Assembly (NCBI GenBank): GCA_019058515.1
Contig: JAHPYY010000209.1
Coordinates: 27,781-91,780 of the forward strand
Source: Promethearchaeota archaeon
Lineage (GTDB): Archaea > Asgardarchaeota > Lokiarchaeia > Sigynarchaeales > SOKP01
Length of the DNA: 64,000 nucleotides
Direction of reading: 5' to 3'
In this document: positions 1-8,201 of the stretch, piece by piece
Numbering within the stretch: the stretch's first letter is position 1
How the letters are laid out: each line of letters opens with the position of its first letter
The notes under the pieces: model-generated
What the model was told of the DNA's origin: nothing
The model's input: the letters and a program-made list of their open reading frames with translations, nothing else
The model's database searches: none
Translations under genes and position numbers: made by a program

Positions 1-216
1 ACTCTCTCAAATTGGTACGAATAGCTATTAATTTCGGATTCTCTAATCGAATCATGCGTGGTATTTTTGACTTCATGCCATTATAAACTATATCATAGTT
101 GAGCTATATATATTAAACTATGGGTAACTTGAAGTATAAATAATCCTTTCTTAAATATCGTTTAGATTAAAAATGTCGTTTAGAATTAAACAGATAAAAA
201 AAGATAATAAAAGAAG

Positions 217-702
217 TTACGGGGTTGGGGTTGCTTTACGACCGCTCTCCTCCCATGCGAATTTATATTTACACTTGTTATTGTTAGTGTTCAAAATACA
301 TTCTTCTATTTGACCTTTAAAAGTGAAGGTTGGGTGTAATGCTTTCAAAAATCCATTGGTATATGGGGAACATATACAAGCTTGAAAAATAGGTGCTTTT
401 TCTGAATTATAAGCTCCCCCTATCGGACAGAAATTTTCGTCATAAACTACTTCGACTTCAAAAGAGTTATCCGAAAGGTTTGTGATTTTTGGGGTGCCTT
501 TTAAAACTGTGTAAATTTGGGTCAACCCAGAAGCGTAATCCTTGATTCCCTTCGATTTAAATAATTTACCCATTTTAACTCCAAGGCTGGTAGATATTGA
601 TTTTGGTAGATTTTTTCCCCCAATTTTTATCATTTCGTCAATATACGCTTGGAAAAATTTTAGCGCTTCCTTAGTCATTCTTTTGTATCCTAATATATTC
701 AT
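217..702 (-). CDS. Small cysteine-rich protein, V4R-like C-terminus
   Basis: 161 residues, no signal peptide or membrane segment. The C-terminal half carries C92 (in CPIGG), C109, C111, C135 and C144, with a GF..L core between the pairs and a closing C-x-Y-x-F. This spacing resembles the end of V4R (4-vinyl-reductase/hydrocarbon-binding) domains, which bind small hydrophobic ligands or metals. The helical N-terminal part is too short for a complete V4R domain, so it is a minimal or divergent relative. The ATG at 702 follows an AAGG ribosome-binding site. It stands alone, with about 490 bases of non-coding DNA upstream. Function is inferred from motif shape only. Confidence 0.55.
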   Translation of the reverse strand: MNILGYKRMTKEALKFFQAYIDEMIKIGGKNLPKSISTSLGVKMGKLFKSKGIKDYASGLTQIYTVLKGTPKITNLSDNSFEVEVVYDENFCPIGGAYNSEKAPIFQACICSPYTNGFLKALHPTFTFKGQIEECILNTNNNKCKYKFAWEESGRKATPTP

Positions 703-1190
703 ATGCCTTTTTATTTTATAAAAGATCGGTTAATGAAGTATTTAATAGTTTCTCAAAAGCAATGTTTGTACGTACGTAAAAAGCAAAATTAAGCCTGTTG
801 AGAACATTAAAGAATTTTTTTAGAAAGTTGTCAACATATGCTTGAATAAACTTCAATGTATCTATTATCTTTTTTTTCTTTGTGACTCGATGTTGGTATT
901 ATATTTAAAACTATCATTTACGCAATATATTGTGTGTTAATAACAAGTATAAACAATTACGATTGAAAATGTATATACTTTCAATCTTATTTTATATTGA
1001 ACGCAAGAAAAATGCTTTATTTCTTCATTATTATTCGATGAAGTTCAATAATATTTTTTTGAAATGAAAATGCGTCAAATTCGACACATTTGTTATCTTA
1101 AATCTTATGATTAGAAAGGAGTAGAGTTTGTTTACAAAAAAATTAGAAATTTTATATTCTTTTTATTGATCTTATTCGATTTATGCTATA
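703..1190. other. Non-coding AT-rich stretch with palindromes
   Basis: No credible gene in either strand. It holds a 10-bp palindrome TACGTACGTA at 769-778 and a longer inverted repeat at 961-986, listed separately. It lies upstream of the V4R-like gene and next to the decayed glycosylase copy. Confidence 0.6.
961..986. repeat. Operator-like inverted repeat
   Basis: GATTGAAA (961-968) and TTTCAATC (979-986) are perfect inverted 8-bp arms. The spacer contains a self-complementary GTATATAC at 971-978, so the site is nearly palindromic throughout. It could be an operator or a short hairpin; no T-run follows it. Confidence 0.4.
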
Positions 1191-1440
1191 TTAATTATTC
1201 AGATGAGAATTAATAGAAAATCGGAGCAACTTATCCTTATACTTTCCGGCGTAATCAATTCCTACCCACTTTTTTGCTATAACCTCGTTAAAATTCACAG
1301 ATTCTCCTTCAATAAAGAATAATTGCGAATTTGGACTGTAGAAATCAGTACCATTAAATTTTCTTTAGTAATGTCAAACACCATGTATAATTTACTCGGC
1401 ACATCTAACAAGTTTTTATAATTTTTTCCTAATTTTTTTT
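1191..1440 (-). pseudogene. Decayed C-terminal copy of DNA-3-methyladenine glycosylase
   Basis: Translated on the minus strand this stretch repeats the last ~80 residues of the intact glycosylase at 2821-3468. GKNYKNLLD.PSKL is followed, after a frameshift, by FNGTD, then by FF.EGESVN and VGIDYA, and it ends at a TAA at 1191-1193. The frame breaks near 1365 (between KE and FNG), and the N-terminal two thirds are absent or unrecognisable. The copy lies about 1.4 kb from the intact gene on the same strand, across the GTPase gene, so it looks like a truncated duplicate that has decayed. Confidence 0.8.
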
Positions 1441-1573
1441 TAAGTTCATTACTTGATAAATTTTGTAACGATACGAAGTCTTAAATATTAATGTAATGTT
1501 ACAATCATTGATTTAGTAAGTAAGAATTAAAATTCAAATCTATATAAATAAACTGTAAAAAGGTGCTAAAAAG

Positions 1574-2812
1574 TTGGCAAAGCATAAAATATTAAAAGTC
1601 TTACTGGTAGGAACTCCAGGGGCAGGTAAGACTACATTTCTAGAAGATATTGCAGAAAAAATGGTTAAAGAGGATGTAGATACCGAAAAAACCATTGGGG
1701 TTTTATTTTTCACATATGATGTAGAAGTTGACGAGATACCCTTTAGATTACAAATATGGGAACACAACAATGATGAAAAATTTGCGGGTTTGAGAGAGCA
1801 ATATTATGGAGGAAGTCAAGCTGTAATTATTTTAGCTGACCTTACAAATTTAAATTCTTTAATTGAGGTCAAAAAATACTTAGAAAGTGTTCGCAAAGTA
1901 CTAACATCAAATATCTCGTTTCTTGTAGTGGGAAGTAAATTAGATCTTCTAGACAATAGTATGACAAAACATCATGCTGTACGTTATCAATTAAAGAATT
2001 TTGCCGAAAAAGAGGGAGGTTCCTATGTAGAAACAGATATAAACAATCGGGAGATTATTGACGAGTGCTTTATTGGTTTAGTAAGGCACATTATTGACAA
2101 GGGTTTAGTCGAGGTCGTGGGAAAAAATATTAATTTAGGAATTCTAGTGTTGCTACATTCCTTTAATGAATTAAGTTTGACTGATATAGCTAAAATTCTA
2201 AAAAAAAGTAAGGCAACAATCTCACGGAATACAAAACAATTGAGAAGAATGGGGCTTATTAAGTCCTTTACAAAACAAGATGAAATACAACCAGGTTCGA
2301 TTAAGAAATACTTTTATAGATTGGGAGACGAGTTTGACTTTTTTGCCAAGAAATTGGACATTACCTCTTACGATAAAAATTCACCAAAAGACATAATGAT
2401 TTTAAGAAGAGAGCTAAGAAAAAAACTATATATCCTCTCGTTATATGAGCAATTTGGGAATACGCTAAATAACTTTATAAATTTGATTCCGAAAGGTAAA
2501 TGGGGGGTACTTAATTTAGTACTTACCTCCTTGGGTAAGAGAAAGTTAAGTAAGAAGTGGAAAAATCTCATTAAGAGTTTTTTTAAAATCTCTCTGAATC
2601 TTTATTTTTTAAGTGAATCTCAATACCTCGAATTCCAAGCATTAAAACAAGAATTCAGCACACGATTTGAAAAAATAATGAAAACAAGCGATAAAGCTAA
2701 AAAGAACTATGTTTATATCGACATGATTCTCCCTTATTTAGAACTTATGGAATTAGAAGGATTAATTGATAAAAAAGAGATAAGAAAAATTCGACACAAG
2801 AGTTTGACTTAA
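1574..2812 (+). CDS. Ras-like GTPase domain fused to winged-helix DNA-binding domain
   Basis: 412 residues. Residues 1-175 are a small-GTPase fold: P-loop GTPGAGKT (13-20), G4-like GSKLD (120-124, Ser replacing the usual Asn), and a switch II region reading WEHNNDEKF (62-70) where Ras proteins have WDTAGQE, so the DxxG motif is missing. Residues ~186-235 form a MarR/ArsR-like winged helix (LTDIAKILKKSKATISR recognition region). The remaining ~175 residues are helical and unassigned. The TTG start at 1574 is preceded by GGTG at good spacing. A GTPase attached to a DNA-binding domain suggests a nucleotide-state-dependent regulator, but hydrolysis may be impaired. The function is inferred. Confidence 0.85.
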   Translation: MAKHKILKVLLVGTPGAGKTTFLEDIAEKMVKEDVDTEKTIGVLFFTYDVEVDEIPFRLQIWEHNNDEKFAGLREQYYGGSQAVIILADLTNLNSLIEVKKYLESVRKVLTSNISFLVVGSKLDLLDNSMTKHHAVRYQLKNFAEKEGGSYVETDINNREIIDECFIGLVRHIIDKGLVEVVGKNINLGILVLLHSFNELSLTDIAKILKKSKATISRNTKQLRRMGLIKSFTKQDEIQPGSIKKYFYRLGDEFDFFAKKLDITSYDKNSPKDIMILRRELRKKLYILSLYEQFGNTLNNFINLIPKGKWGVLNLVLTSLGKRKLSKKWKNLIKSFFKISLNLYFLSESQYLEFQALKQEFSTRFEKIMKTSDKAKKNYVYIDMILPYLELMELEGLIDKKEIRKIRHKSLT

Positions 2813-2820
2813 AGCGAATC

Positions 2821-3468
2821 TTAAAGAAAAGTATTTAATGAAAAACGAAGAAATTTATCTTTGTCCTCTTCGGCATAATCGATTCCAACTCTCTTATTAA
2901 GATTTATCTCGTCCAAGTTTACAGATTCACCTTCAGTGAAAAACAACTTAGAATCTATACTACACGAATCAGTCCCATTAAATTCATCCTTGGTAATACC
3001 GAAAGCCATGCATAATTTACTCGGTCCATCTAATAAATTTTTATAATTTTTTCCTATTTTCACTTTTCGATTTTGTTTCATGACATTAATTCCTAAAATA
3101 GGATATAATTGCCTTATAAATACCGCACAAGGCATTCCTGCAGGTTCAGTGATTACATTCAAGCAATAATATATGCCATAGATATAGTACACATAGATGG
3201 TGCCAGGTTTTTGGTACATAACTTCCGTTTTTACAGTCTGTTTGAAGTCATAAGTATGGCTGGCTTTATCCTTGGGGCCTAAGTAAGCCTCAACCTCGAT
3301 TATTTTGCCAATTAATTGATTGTTCCCTATAATTCTTACTAAATACTTTCCGAGTAATTCTTTTGCCACTAAAGTGGTTTCTCTTTTGAAGAATTCCCGT
3401 TTTAACTTAGATAATTTCTCGATTTTTGGTTTCATTCTAATTTGTAACCTATTAGTTAGAGGAATCAT
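2821..3468 (-). CDS. DNA-3-methyladenine glycosylase (AAG/MPG family)
   Basis: Base-excision repair enzyme of the alkyladenine glycosylase family, which removes alkylated purines. EVEAYLGPKDKASH (58-71) matches the family's catalytic loop; E60 corresponds to the general base and Y62 to the intercalating tyrosine. KPGTIYVYYIYGIYYCLNV (88 onward) is the second signature. The length of ~200 residues is normal. The ATG at 3468 would overlap the upstream phosphatase gene by 17 bases; M12 (ATG near 3435) removes the overlap and leaves the whole domain, so it may be the real start. A broken copy of the C-terminus lies at 1191-1440. Confidence 0.92.
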   Translation of the reverse strand: MIPLTNRLQIRMKPKIEKLSKLKREFFKRETTLVAKELLGKYLVRIIGNNQLIGKIIEVEAYLGPKDKASHTYDFKQTVKTEVMYQKPGTIYVYYIYGIYYCLNVITEPAGMPCAVFIRQLYPILGINVMKQNRKVKIGKNYKNLLDGPSKLCMAFGITKDEFNGTDSCSIDSKLFFTEGESVNLDEINLNKRVGIDYAEEDKDKFLRFSLNTFL

Positions 3469-4297
3469 GGATTTGGCGAAGTTTCTCTCTCAAATAACTT
3501 TCTAAGTGTGAATTACAAGCGGCAAGAGGTATTTTTGCATTTAAACTTAATTCTGATCGTAAATCTTCACCACTCATTGAAAATACTTTTCCTCCAGCTT
3601 CTTTAATTATTAAATATCCAGCAGCCATATCAACAATTCTAGTCCCTTTCCTAAGATTTAAATATCCATCGATCGCTCCTTTGGCGAGTAAGCAAAGGCT
3701 TAACGCCAAACTTCCCATTACTCTAACTTTATGAAGATCCTTAAGTATATTATAATATTTCTTTAATTCTTGGAATAAGTTTTCTAAACTTGTATCTATC
3801 TCGAAAATTAAATTTTCAGTTGGATCTATATTTGATACTTTGATTTTATTACCATTAAAAAACGCTCCTTTTCCCTTTTGTGCCCAAAACATCTCTCCTG
3901 TTGTTAAATTGATTATAACGGTAGTTATTATATTATCTAAATCATTTCCTTCTGCATATGCTAGTGACACTGAACAAAAAGGGATACCCCTTACTGAGTT
4001 TGTGCTTCCATCTACGGGATCAACGATCAGTTTTGAGTTTAATCTTTCGATTTCTTTTCTATTCCCTATATACTTTTCTCCAATCTCTTCACTTATAAGT
4101 AGCACATTTACATTTGCTGTTTTGAGAGATTCAATTATGATCTCTTCGGCGACTATATCTATCTTCATCGAAATATCTCCTCCCTTTCCCCTATTATATA
4201 GCGTTCCAGCTTCATCAGTTCCCACCAGTGGGGAAATTTTCTTATATACTTTCGTTGCTAACTCTTTTAAAAACTCTAAATTGACTTTTGAGCACAT
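3452..4297 (-). CDS. Inositol monophosphatase / FBPase IV family phosphatase
   Basis: 281 residues with the metal-binding signatures of Li+-sensitive Mg2+ phosphatases: E70-E71 in ISEEIGE, DPVDGSTN (93-100), and a C-terminal VDMAAG...EAGG in place of the usual WDxAAG. Archaeal members act on inositol-1-phosphate and/or fructose-1,6-bisphosphate, feeding lipid headgroup synthesis or gluconeogenesis; the substrate cannot be told from sequence. The Trp-to-Val change in the WDxAAG motif is mild, and the aspartate is kept. It is encoded just upstream of the glycosylase and overlaps that gene's longest reading frame. Confidence 0.9.
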   Translation of the reverse strand: MCSKVNLEFLKELATKVYKKISPLVGTDEAGTLYNRGKGGDISMKIDIVAEEIIIESLKTANVNVLLISEEIGEKYIGNRKEIERLNSKLIVDPVDGSTNSVRGIPFCSVSLAYAEGNDLDNIITTVIINLTTGEMFWAQKGKGAFFNGNKIKVSNIDPTENLIFEIDTSLENLFQELKKYYNILKDLHKVRVMGSLALSLCLLAKGAIDGYLNLRKGTRIVDMAAGYLIIKEAGGKVFSMSGEDLRSELSLNAKIPLAACNSHLESYLREKLRQIHDSSN

Positions 4298-4331
4298 CTT
4301 AAAAATTAAAATTAAGAATTTCAGTTATTTT

Positions 4332-5582
4332 TTATGAATTATTTTGGCGCGATAGCTGAGAAATTTCATTGATATAGTTTTTATTTGATAATATTATATC
4401 CACCAGGCTATTATTAAAAATTAGTTTAGGACCCCTTTTTAATGCAGTTTTCACGATAAGTTTGTCAATATTGAAGGAAGTCAACCAATCTGCTATTAGA
4501 ATTCCCTTTCTTTTTGGTTCGTCTTTATATTTATTTTCCAGAATTTGCATATCTACCATTTGTGCTTCTTTTATATCAACTATAGCAAAATATCTAGATT
4601 CGCCAAAATGAGAAGATAGCGGCGATTCAAAACCTTTGTTTTCAAGGATTGGAATTGCACATCTTTCATACAGTCCTTCTTGAGAGAAAGTTGAGACTCT
4701 TACCTTGAACACATTCGGGAAAGTTTTCCTAATTTTTTGATCTAATTCTTTCTTTATCTTGTTTATTACTGATAAAGCGAGATTGTCAGAAACAATTAGT
4801 TCGATTGCGATAAATATATATCTACCGTAGGAATGTACAAGTATTTCTGATATATCTTTAACTTTGGGAGTTCTTCTTACCATTTCATATAATTTAGTCC
4901 TCTCATCGAAATCAATTACAGCATCTAATAATGGTTTAGCTGCAGATATAAATAGATCATAACCCCCCTTAATAAGAAAAGCTACAATGAATAAACTTAC
5001 AATAGGATCTACGATATAAAGGTTAAAATATGCGAAGATAAATCCAATGAGAACAGAAATTGAAATAAAATTGTCGTAGAATTTTTCTTTTGCTTCTGAT
5101 TCCAATATGGGTGAATTTGTTTTTTTACTCGCAATATTTAAAACCAAGGATATTCCAATTGAACTAACCAAGGAGATAACAACAAATATGTAAATGTCAA
5201 CAGAAACATTCAATATAGCACTATTAGGCGAGGATACTACTAGAAATATCGTTTGTACTGATTGCAATACGATATTATAAGCTGTAAAAAAAATAAAAAT
5301 CGATAAAATCAAGCTTATGATGTTTTCAACCTTATTAAAACCATAGGGGAATTTTTTTGTGGGTTTTCTTTTAGATATGAGCAACCCAACCAATCCTAAT
5401 AATGCCATAACAATATCTGTGAAATTATCGAATGCATCTGCTAATAACGCTATGCTTCCCGCTGTTATAGAGAAAAAAATTTTTAGACAGAAAAATATAA
5501 TATCAAAACTCACTAATAAGGAATTAAAAAAGATCGGATTTGCTAAAAAGTCCTTGTTAAACTTTATTGAACTCAAAATCAT
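4332..5582 (-). CDS. CDF-family cation transporter fused to NifX/NifB-like domain
   Basis: 416 residues. The first ~210 contain several hydrophobic segments of a cation diffusion facilitator, including the metal-site region LLADAFDNFTDIV and the second-site region SEAKEKFYDNFIS (typical CDF: HxxxD / DxxxD). Residues ~215-300 look like the cytoplasmic ferredoxin-like CDF tail. Residues ~310-400 (IPILENKGFESPLSSHFGES onward) match the dinitrogenase iron-molybdenum cofactor domain found in NifX, NifY and the NifB tail. CDF proteins export divalent metals by proton antiport; the extra domain may sense metal or cofactor. The start codon overlaps the stop of the upstream gene as ATGA, indicating translational coupling. 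Confidence 0.88.
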   Translation of the reverse strand: MILSSIKFNKDFLANPIFFNSLLVSFDIIFFCLKIFFSITAGSIALLADAFDNFTDIVMALLGLVGLLISKRKPTKKFPYGFNKVENIISLILSIFIFFTAYNIVLQSVQTIFLVVSSPNSAILNVSVDIYIFVVISLVSSIGISLVLNIASKKTNSPILESEAKEKFYDNFISISVLIGFIFAYFNLYIVDPIVSLFIVAFLIKGGYDLFISAAKPLLDAVIDFDERTKLYEMVRRTPKVKDISEILVHSYGRYIFIAIELIVSDNLALSVINKIKKELDQKIRKTFPNVFKVRVSTFSQEGLYERCAIPILENKGFESPLSSHFGESRYFAIVDIKEAQMVDMQILENKYKDEPKRKGILIADWLTSFNIDKLIVKTALKRGPKLIFNNSLVDIILSNKNYINEISQLSRQNNS

Positions 5583-6301
5583 GAAAAAAGATTCTTATCG
5601 ACTATCCACTTATCTAATATAATATTCTGCATACTTGCTCTGTTTTTTGCATCGTATTGACTATGGATCGTGCTTTTTGGGACCCAGAATTCTTTACCCG
5701 TGTCTAAACGTAATCTCAAAGCTTTTGGGCTTTCAGCGACAATTTTTGCCTCGATCTCGATTCTTTCTATCGATTCTACTCCGTATTCCGTTGTTTCTAC
5801 AACTTGTAAACCATCTCTCGCTAATATCTGCTCGGTGAACAGTCCATACTCTTTCTCATCGTCCCGTTCGTTTGCTGATTCCGCCGTTGCAAAAGTACCA
5901 GATGTTGCAAACTCTATTTTTTCTTTAAGGATGTGTTCTAACAAATGGGTGAGGAATTCGGTGTTTGGAAACCTAAGTTTCTTCTTGTACTCGCCGATTT
6001 TGACCAAGAGGACTTCTCTTGCCTCGGATTCCCAGCCAATATTAATTTCAGTTTTCCTATTTTTAAAAATATGAAATCCTCGCCAGTTAGCGCTTTTCTT
6101 TCTTAAGACTTCTAGGATGCAAATTATTTCTTCTATAGACAATTTGACTGTTTTTCCTTCTCCTTTACTTGTTTGTTCCCACTTGCCATTATCTTTGCGG
6201 TGAATGCAACTTAAGAATATGTAAGGAACCATTTTTGCAGGGCTGGATATGGTTAAGCTCACTTTTTGACCGTAAAAAGTTTTAGTATGAAAGTCAGTCA
6301 A
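5579..6301 (-). CDS. Putative PC4/Whirly-like single-stranded nucleic-acid-binding protein
   Basis: 240 residues. Residues ~10-135 have the layout of a PC4/Whirly-type beta-sheet plus helix: KTVKLSIEEIICILEVLR, then W-x-x-FHIFKN, then alternating strands (TEINIGW, EVLLVKIGEY) and a helix. A mixed Thr/Ala/Glu linker (~140-165) leads to a C-terminal module (~180-235, IEIEAKIV.ES..ALRLRLDTGKEFWVPKSTI). No enzyme motif is visible. Translational coupling to the CDF transporter is unexpected for a nucleic-acid-binding protein. The assignment rests on fold-pattern resemblance rather than a signature motif. Confidence 0.45.
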   Translation of the reverse strand: MTDFHTKTFYGQKVSLTISSPAKMVPYIFLSCIHRKDNGKWEQTSKGEGKTVKLSIEEIICILEVLRKKSANWRGFHIFKNRKTEINIGWESEAREVLLVKIGEYKKKLRFPNTEFLTHLLEHILKEKIEFATSGTFATAESANERDDEKEYGLFTEQILARDGLQVVETTEYGVESIERIEIEAKIVAESPKALRLRLDTGKEFWVPKSTIHSQYDAKNRASMQNIILDKWIVDKNLFS

Positions 6302-6440
6302 GACTTCACCATTTTTGTAAGTGTTTCACAAGCATGATATTACTATAAATATCAGATAATCAATTTAAACTCAATTATATAATTGTTAAATTCAATAACA
6401 AATACTAATTTAGTTTAACCAAATCACCGTATTGTTATCA

Positions 6441-7442
6441 CTATACCCACGGATCAGGTCTAAAGGGATAGATTTGATAAAACCAATATATTAAAACAGT
6501 AGCTATAATATATATTAATATTAAAACAGAGTACCTTACTTTTTTATTTTTAAATAAAGAAATATTTAATCTCTTTCCAATTTTGAATAGTTTAGGGACC
6601 ATAAATCCTGTATTTCTACGATAATTGTCAAACTCATAAGGAAATTTCTTTTTTAACTTTAAATCTTCAATATCAGAGTAGATTATTATGATAAATGCGA
6701 TTTGAGTCCAAGATAGAAGATCACCAATAAAAATTTTATTATCTGATGGGAAAAATAAAGGAAACACCATGAGAATTATTGAAAAATTTTGAGGATGGCG
6801 TATCACTTTATAAACCCCTTTACGCACTAATGTCTTATATTTTTTAATGTAAAAAACTAATTGTGAAAACGAGGTGGTGAAAATAATCAATCCAATTATG
6901 AAAATAACAATTTTAAACATTATCCAACGATCTATTTGAATAAACCTAAGGTTTAATCGAGAATTTAACCATGAAAATCTTAGAGTGGAAGCGTAAATAA
7001 TAGTTGGATCCGCAAAAAACCAAGAAACGAAACGAAATAGATATATTAAGGTAAGCCATCCAGTTATAATAAGCATTGAGTAAAGAACTTTCACAATTAC
7101 GGTTGAATATATTACCAGACCGTTAAAAAAAAGAATAAATTGCTTGCGATATATAAAGGCGAGGAGTAAAATATCAATAAAGATTATAATCGCTTCTATC
7201 CCGCCAGTAAATCTAGGATGCCAGTATGGATATATTAATAGTTTTATTATTTCTTGGATGATGTTGATTATTAAAAAAATAATCGAGATAATGAGACTAA
7301 TAAATATTATTTCTTTGTATGATTTCTTTATTTTACTATCAATACCATTTTTGTAACGCTTGAAATTATATAAAATTTCAGAGTTTGGTTCATTTCGAAT
7401 AAACTCATTGTACATAAAGACGAAAAGAGGGATTTCTATCAC
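6441..7442 (-). CDS. Integral membrane methyltransferase, isoprenylcysteine/phospholipid type
   Basis: 333 residues with about seven hydrophobic segments. KGVYKVIRHPQNFS (209 onward) is the SAM-binding RHPxx motif of the ICMT/PEMT/NnrU superfamily, which methylates lipid or prenyl-cysteine substrates at the membrane; the following region keeps a basic F..Y..N pattern. The GTG at 7442 is probably not the true start. The frame stays open for about 60 more codons, to ~7624, and encodes another convincing membrane helix (IIIVRITIIILAYYSILSIF), but I see no ATG, GTG or TTG there. A rare start or a small 5' frameshift is likely; ATG-GTG occurs in another frame at about 7600. Confidence 0.75.
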   Translation of the reverse strand: MIEIPLFVFMYNEFIRNEPNSEILYNFKRYKNGIDSKIKKSYKEIIFISLIISIIFLIINIIQEIIKLLIYPYWHPRFTGGIEAIIIFIDILLLAFIYRKQFILFFNGLVIYSTVIVKVLYSMLIITGWLTLIYLFRFVSWFFADPTIIYASTLRFSWLNSRLNLRFIQIDRWIMFKIVIFIIGLIIFTTSFSQLVFYIKKYKTLVRKGVYKVIRHPQNFSIILMVFPLFFPSDNKIFIGDLLSWTQIAFIIIIYSDIEDLKLKKKFPYEFDNYRRNTGFMVPKLFKIGKRLNISLFKNKKVRYSVLILIYIIATVLIYWFYQIYPFRPDPWV

Positions 7443-7778
7443 GATGAGAGGGATAAATGTCCATTGGATAATATTTATAATTAGATTAGCGGTATAAAAG
7501 TAGGTTAGACTACGCAGAGTTAAATAAAATATACTTAGAATTGAGTAATATGCTAAAATAATAATTGTTATCCTTACAATTATTATAGATCTATTGAAGG
7601 TTATCTCACCATTTCGAACCTCTATTCAGTAAATTTATTGAAAATAAATTTAAATTATTTTCCATTTGGTTGAATTTTTTAATGTAATATAATTTAACCT
7701 AGATCATGAATATGGGGAGAAGATAATTCTATTTTCAAATCACAAAGCAATTTACTAGAGAATCTTATAAACAAAAAG

Positions 7779-8084
7779 TTACATTAACTCGATTTCAACA
7801 AGCACAGATTCAGGGATCTGAGTTTTCATAATAAGGTGCATAGAACGCTCATTAGCGATGGTTTCAAACAATCGTTTATGAATTCTCATTTCGAAACGTG
7901 CGAAAGTGGCAGTACCTTGACCTGAAGGCGCTTTCAGTACGGGTACTTTGAGTTTTTTTGTAGGTAGAGGTATCGGTCCGTATTTTTTTATTCCTTGATT
8001 GCGACAAACGCTTTCGATTTGTTCGCAAACAGACTTTAAGTCTTCTAAGTTAGTGGAACTTAATCTTATCCTAGCCTTCTGCAG
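7779..8084 (-). CDS. rpsJ: Small-subunit ribosomal protein uS10, CTG start
   Basis: 101 residues, matching archaeal uS10 from end to end: QKARIRLSSTN at the start, GPIPLPTKKLKVPV in the middle, then FARFEMRIHKRLF and the closing ESVLVEIEL. The codon that aligns with the initiator Met is CTG at 8082-8084. The codon before it in frame is TAA, so no upstream start is possible, and the next in-frame ATG lies at residue 66. GGTG about nine bases upstream serves as a ribosome-binding site. In many archaea this gene follows the elongation factor 1-alpha gene; here it stands alone between a membrane methyltransferase and a radical SAM gene. Confidence 0.93.
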   Translation of the reverse strand: MQKARIRLSSTNLEDLKSVCEQIESVCRNQGIKKYGPIPLPTKKLKVPVLKAPSGQGTATFARFEMRIHKRLFETIANERSMHLIMKTQIPESVLVEIELM

Positions 8085-8201
8085 TTAACTATTCACCGAG
8101 ATTCTGTTGGTATTATATTTTATGGTACTTGCGATAATAATCGTTAGAATAAATATTTTTCGTTGAATTAGTCAAAAACTCATTTAATTAAAAGTTTAAA
8201 A

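Noticed and set aside
961..986. GATTGAAA, which resembles the 3' end of many CRISPR repeats
   Set aside because: Only one copy with an inverted partner; no regularly spaced direct repeats.
3840..4337. 165-codon plus-strand frame over the inositol phosphatase gene
   Set aside because: Antisense shadow of a gene with clear metal-site motifs.
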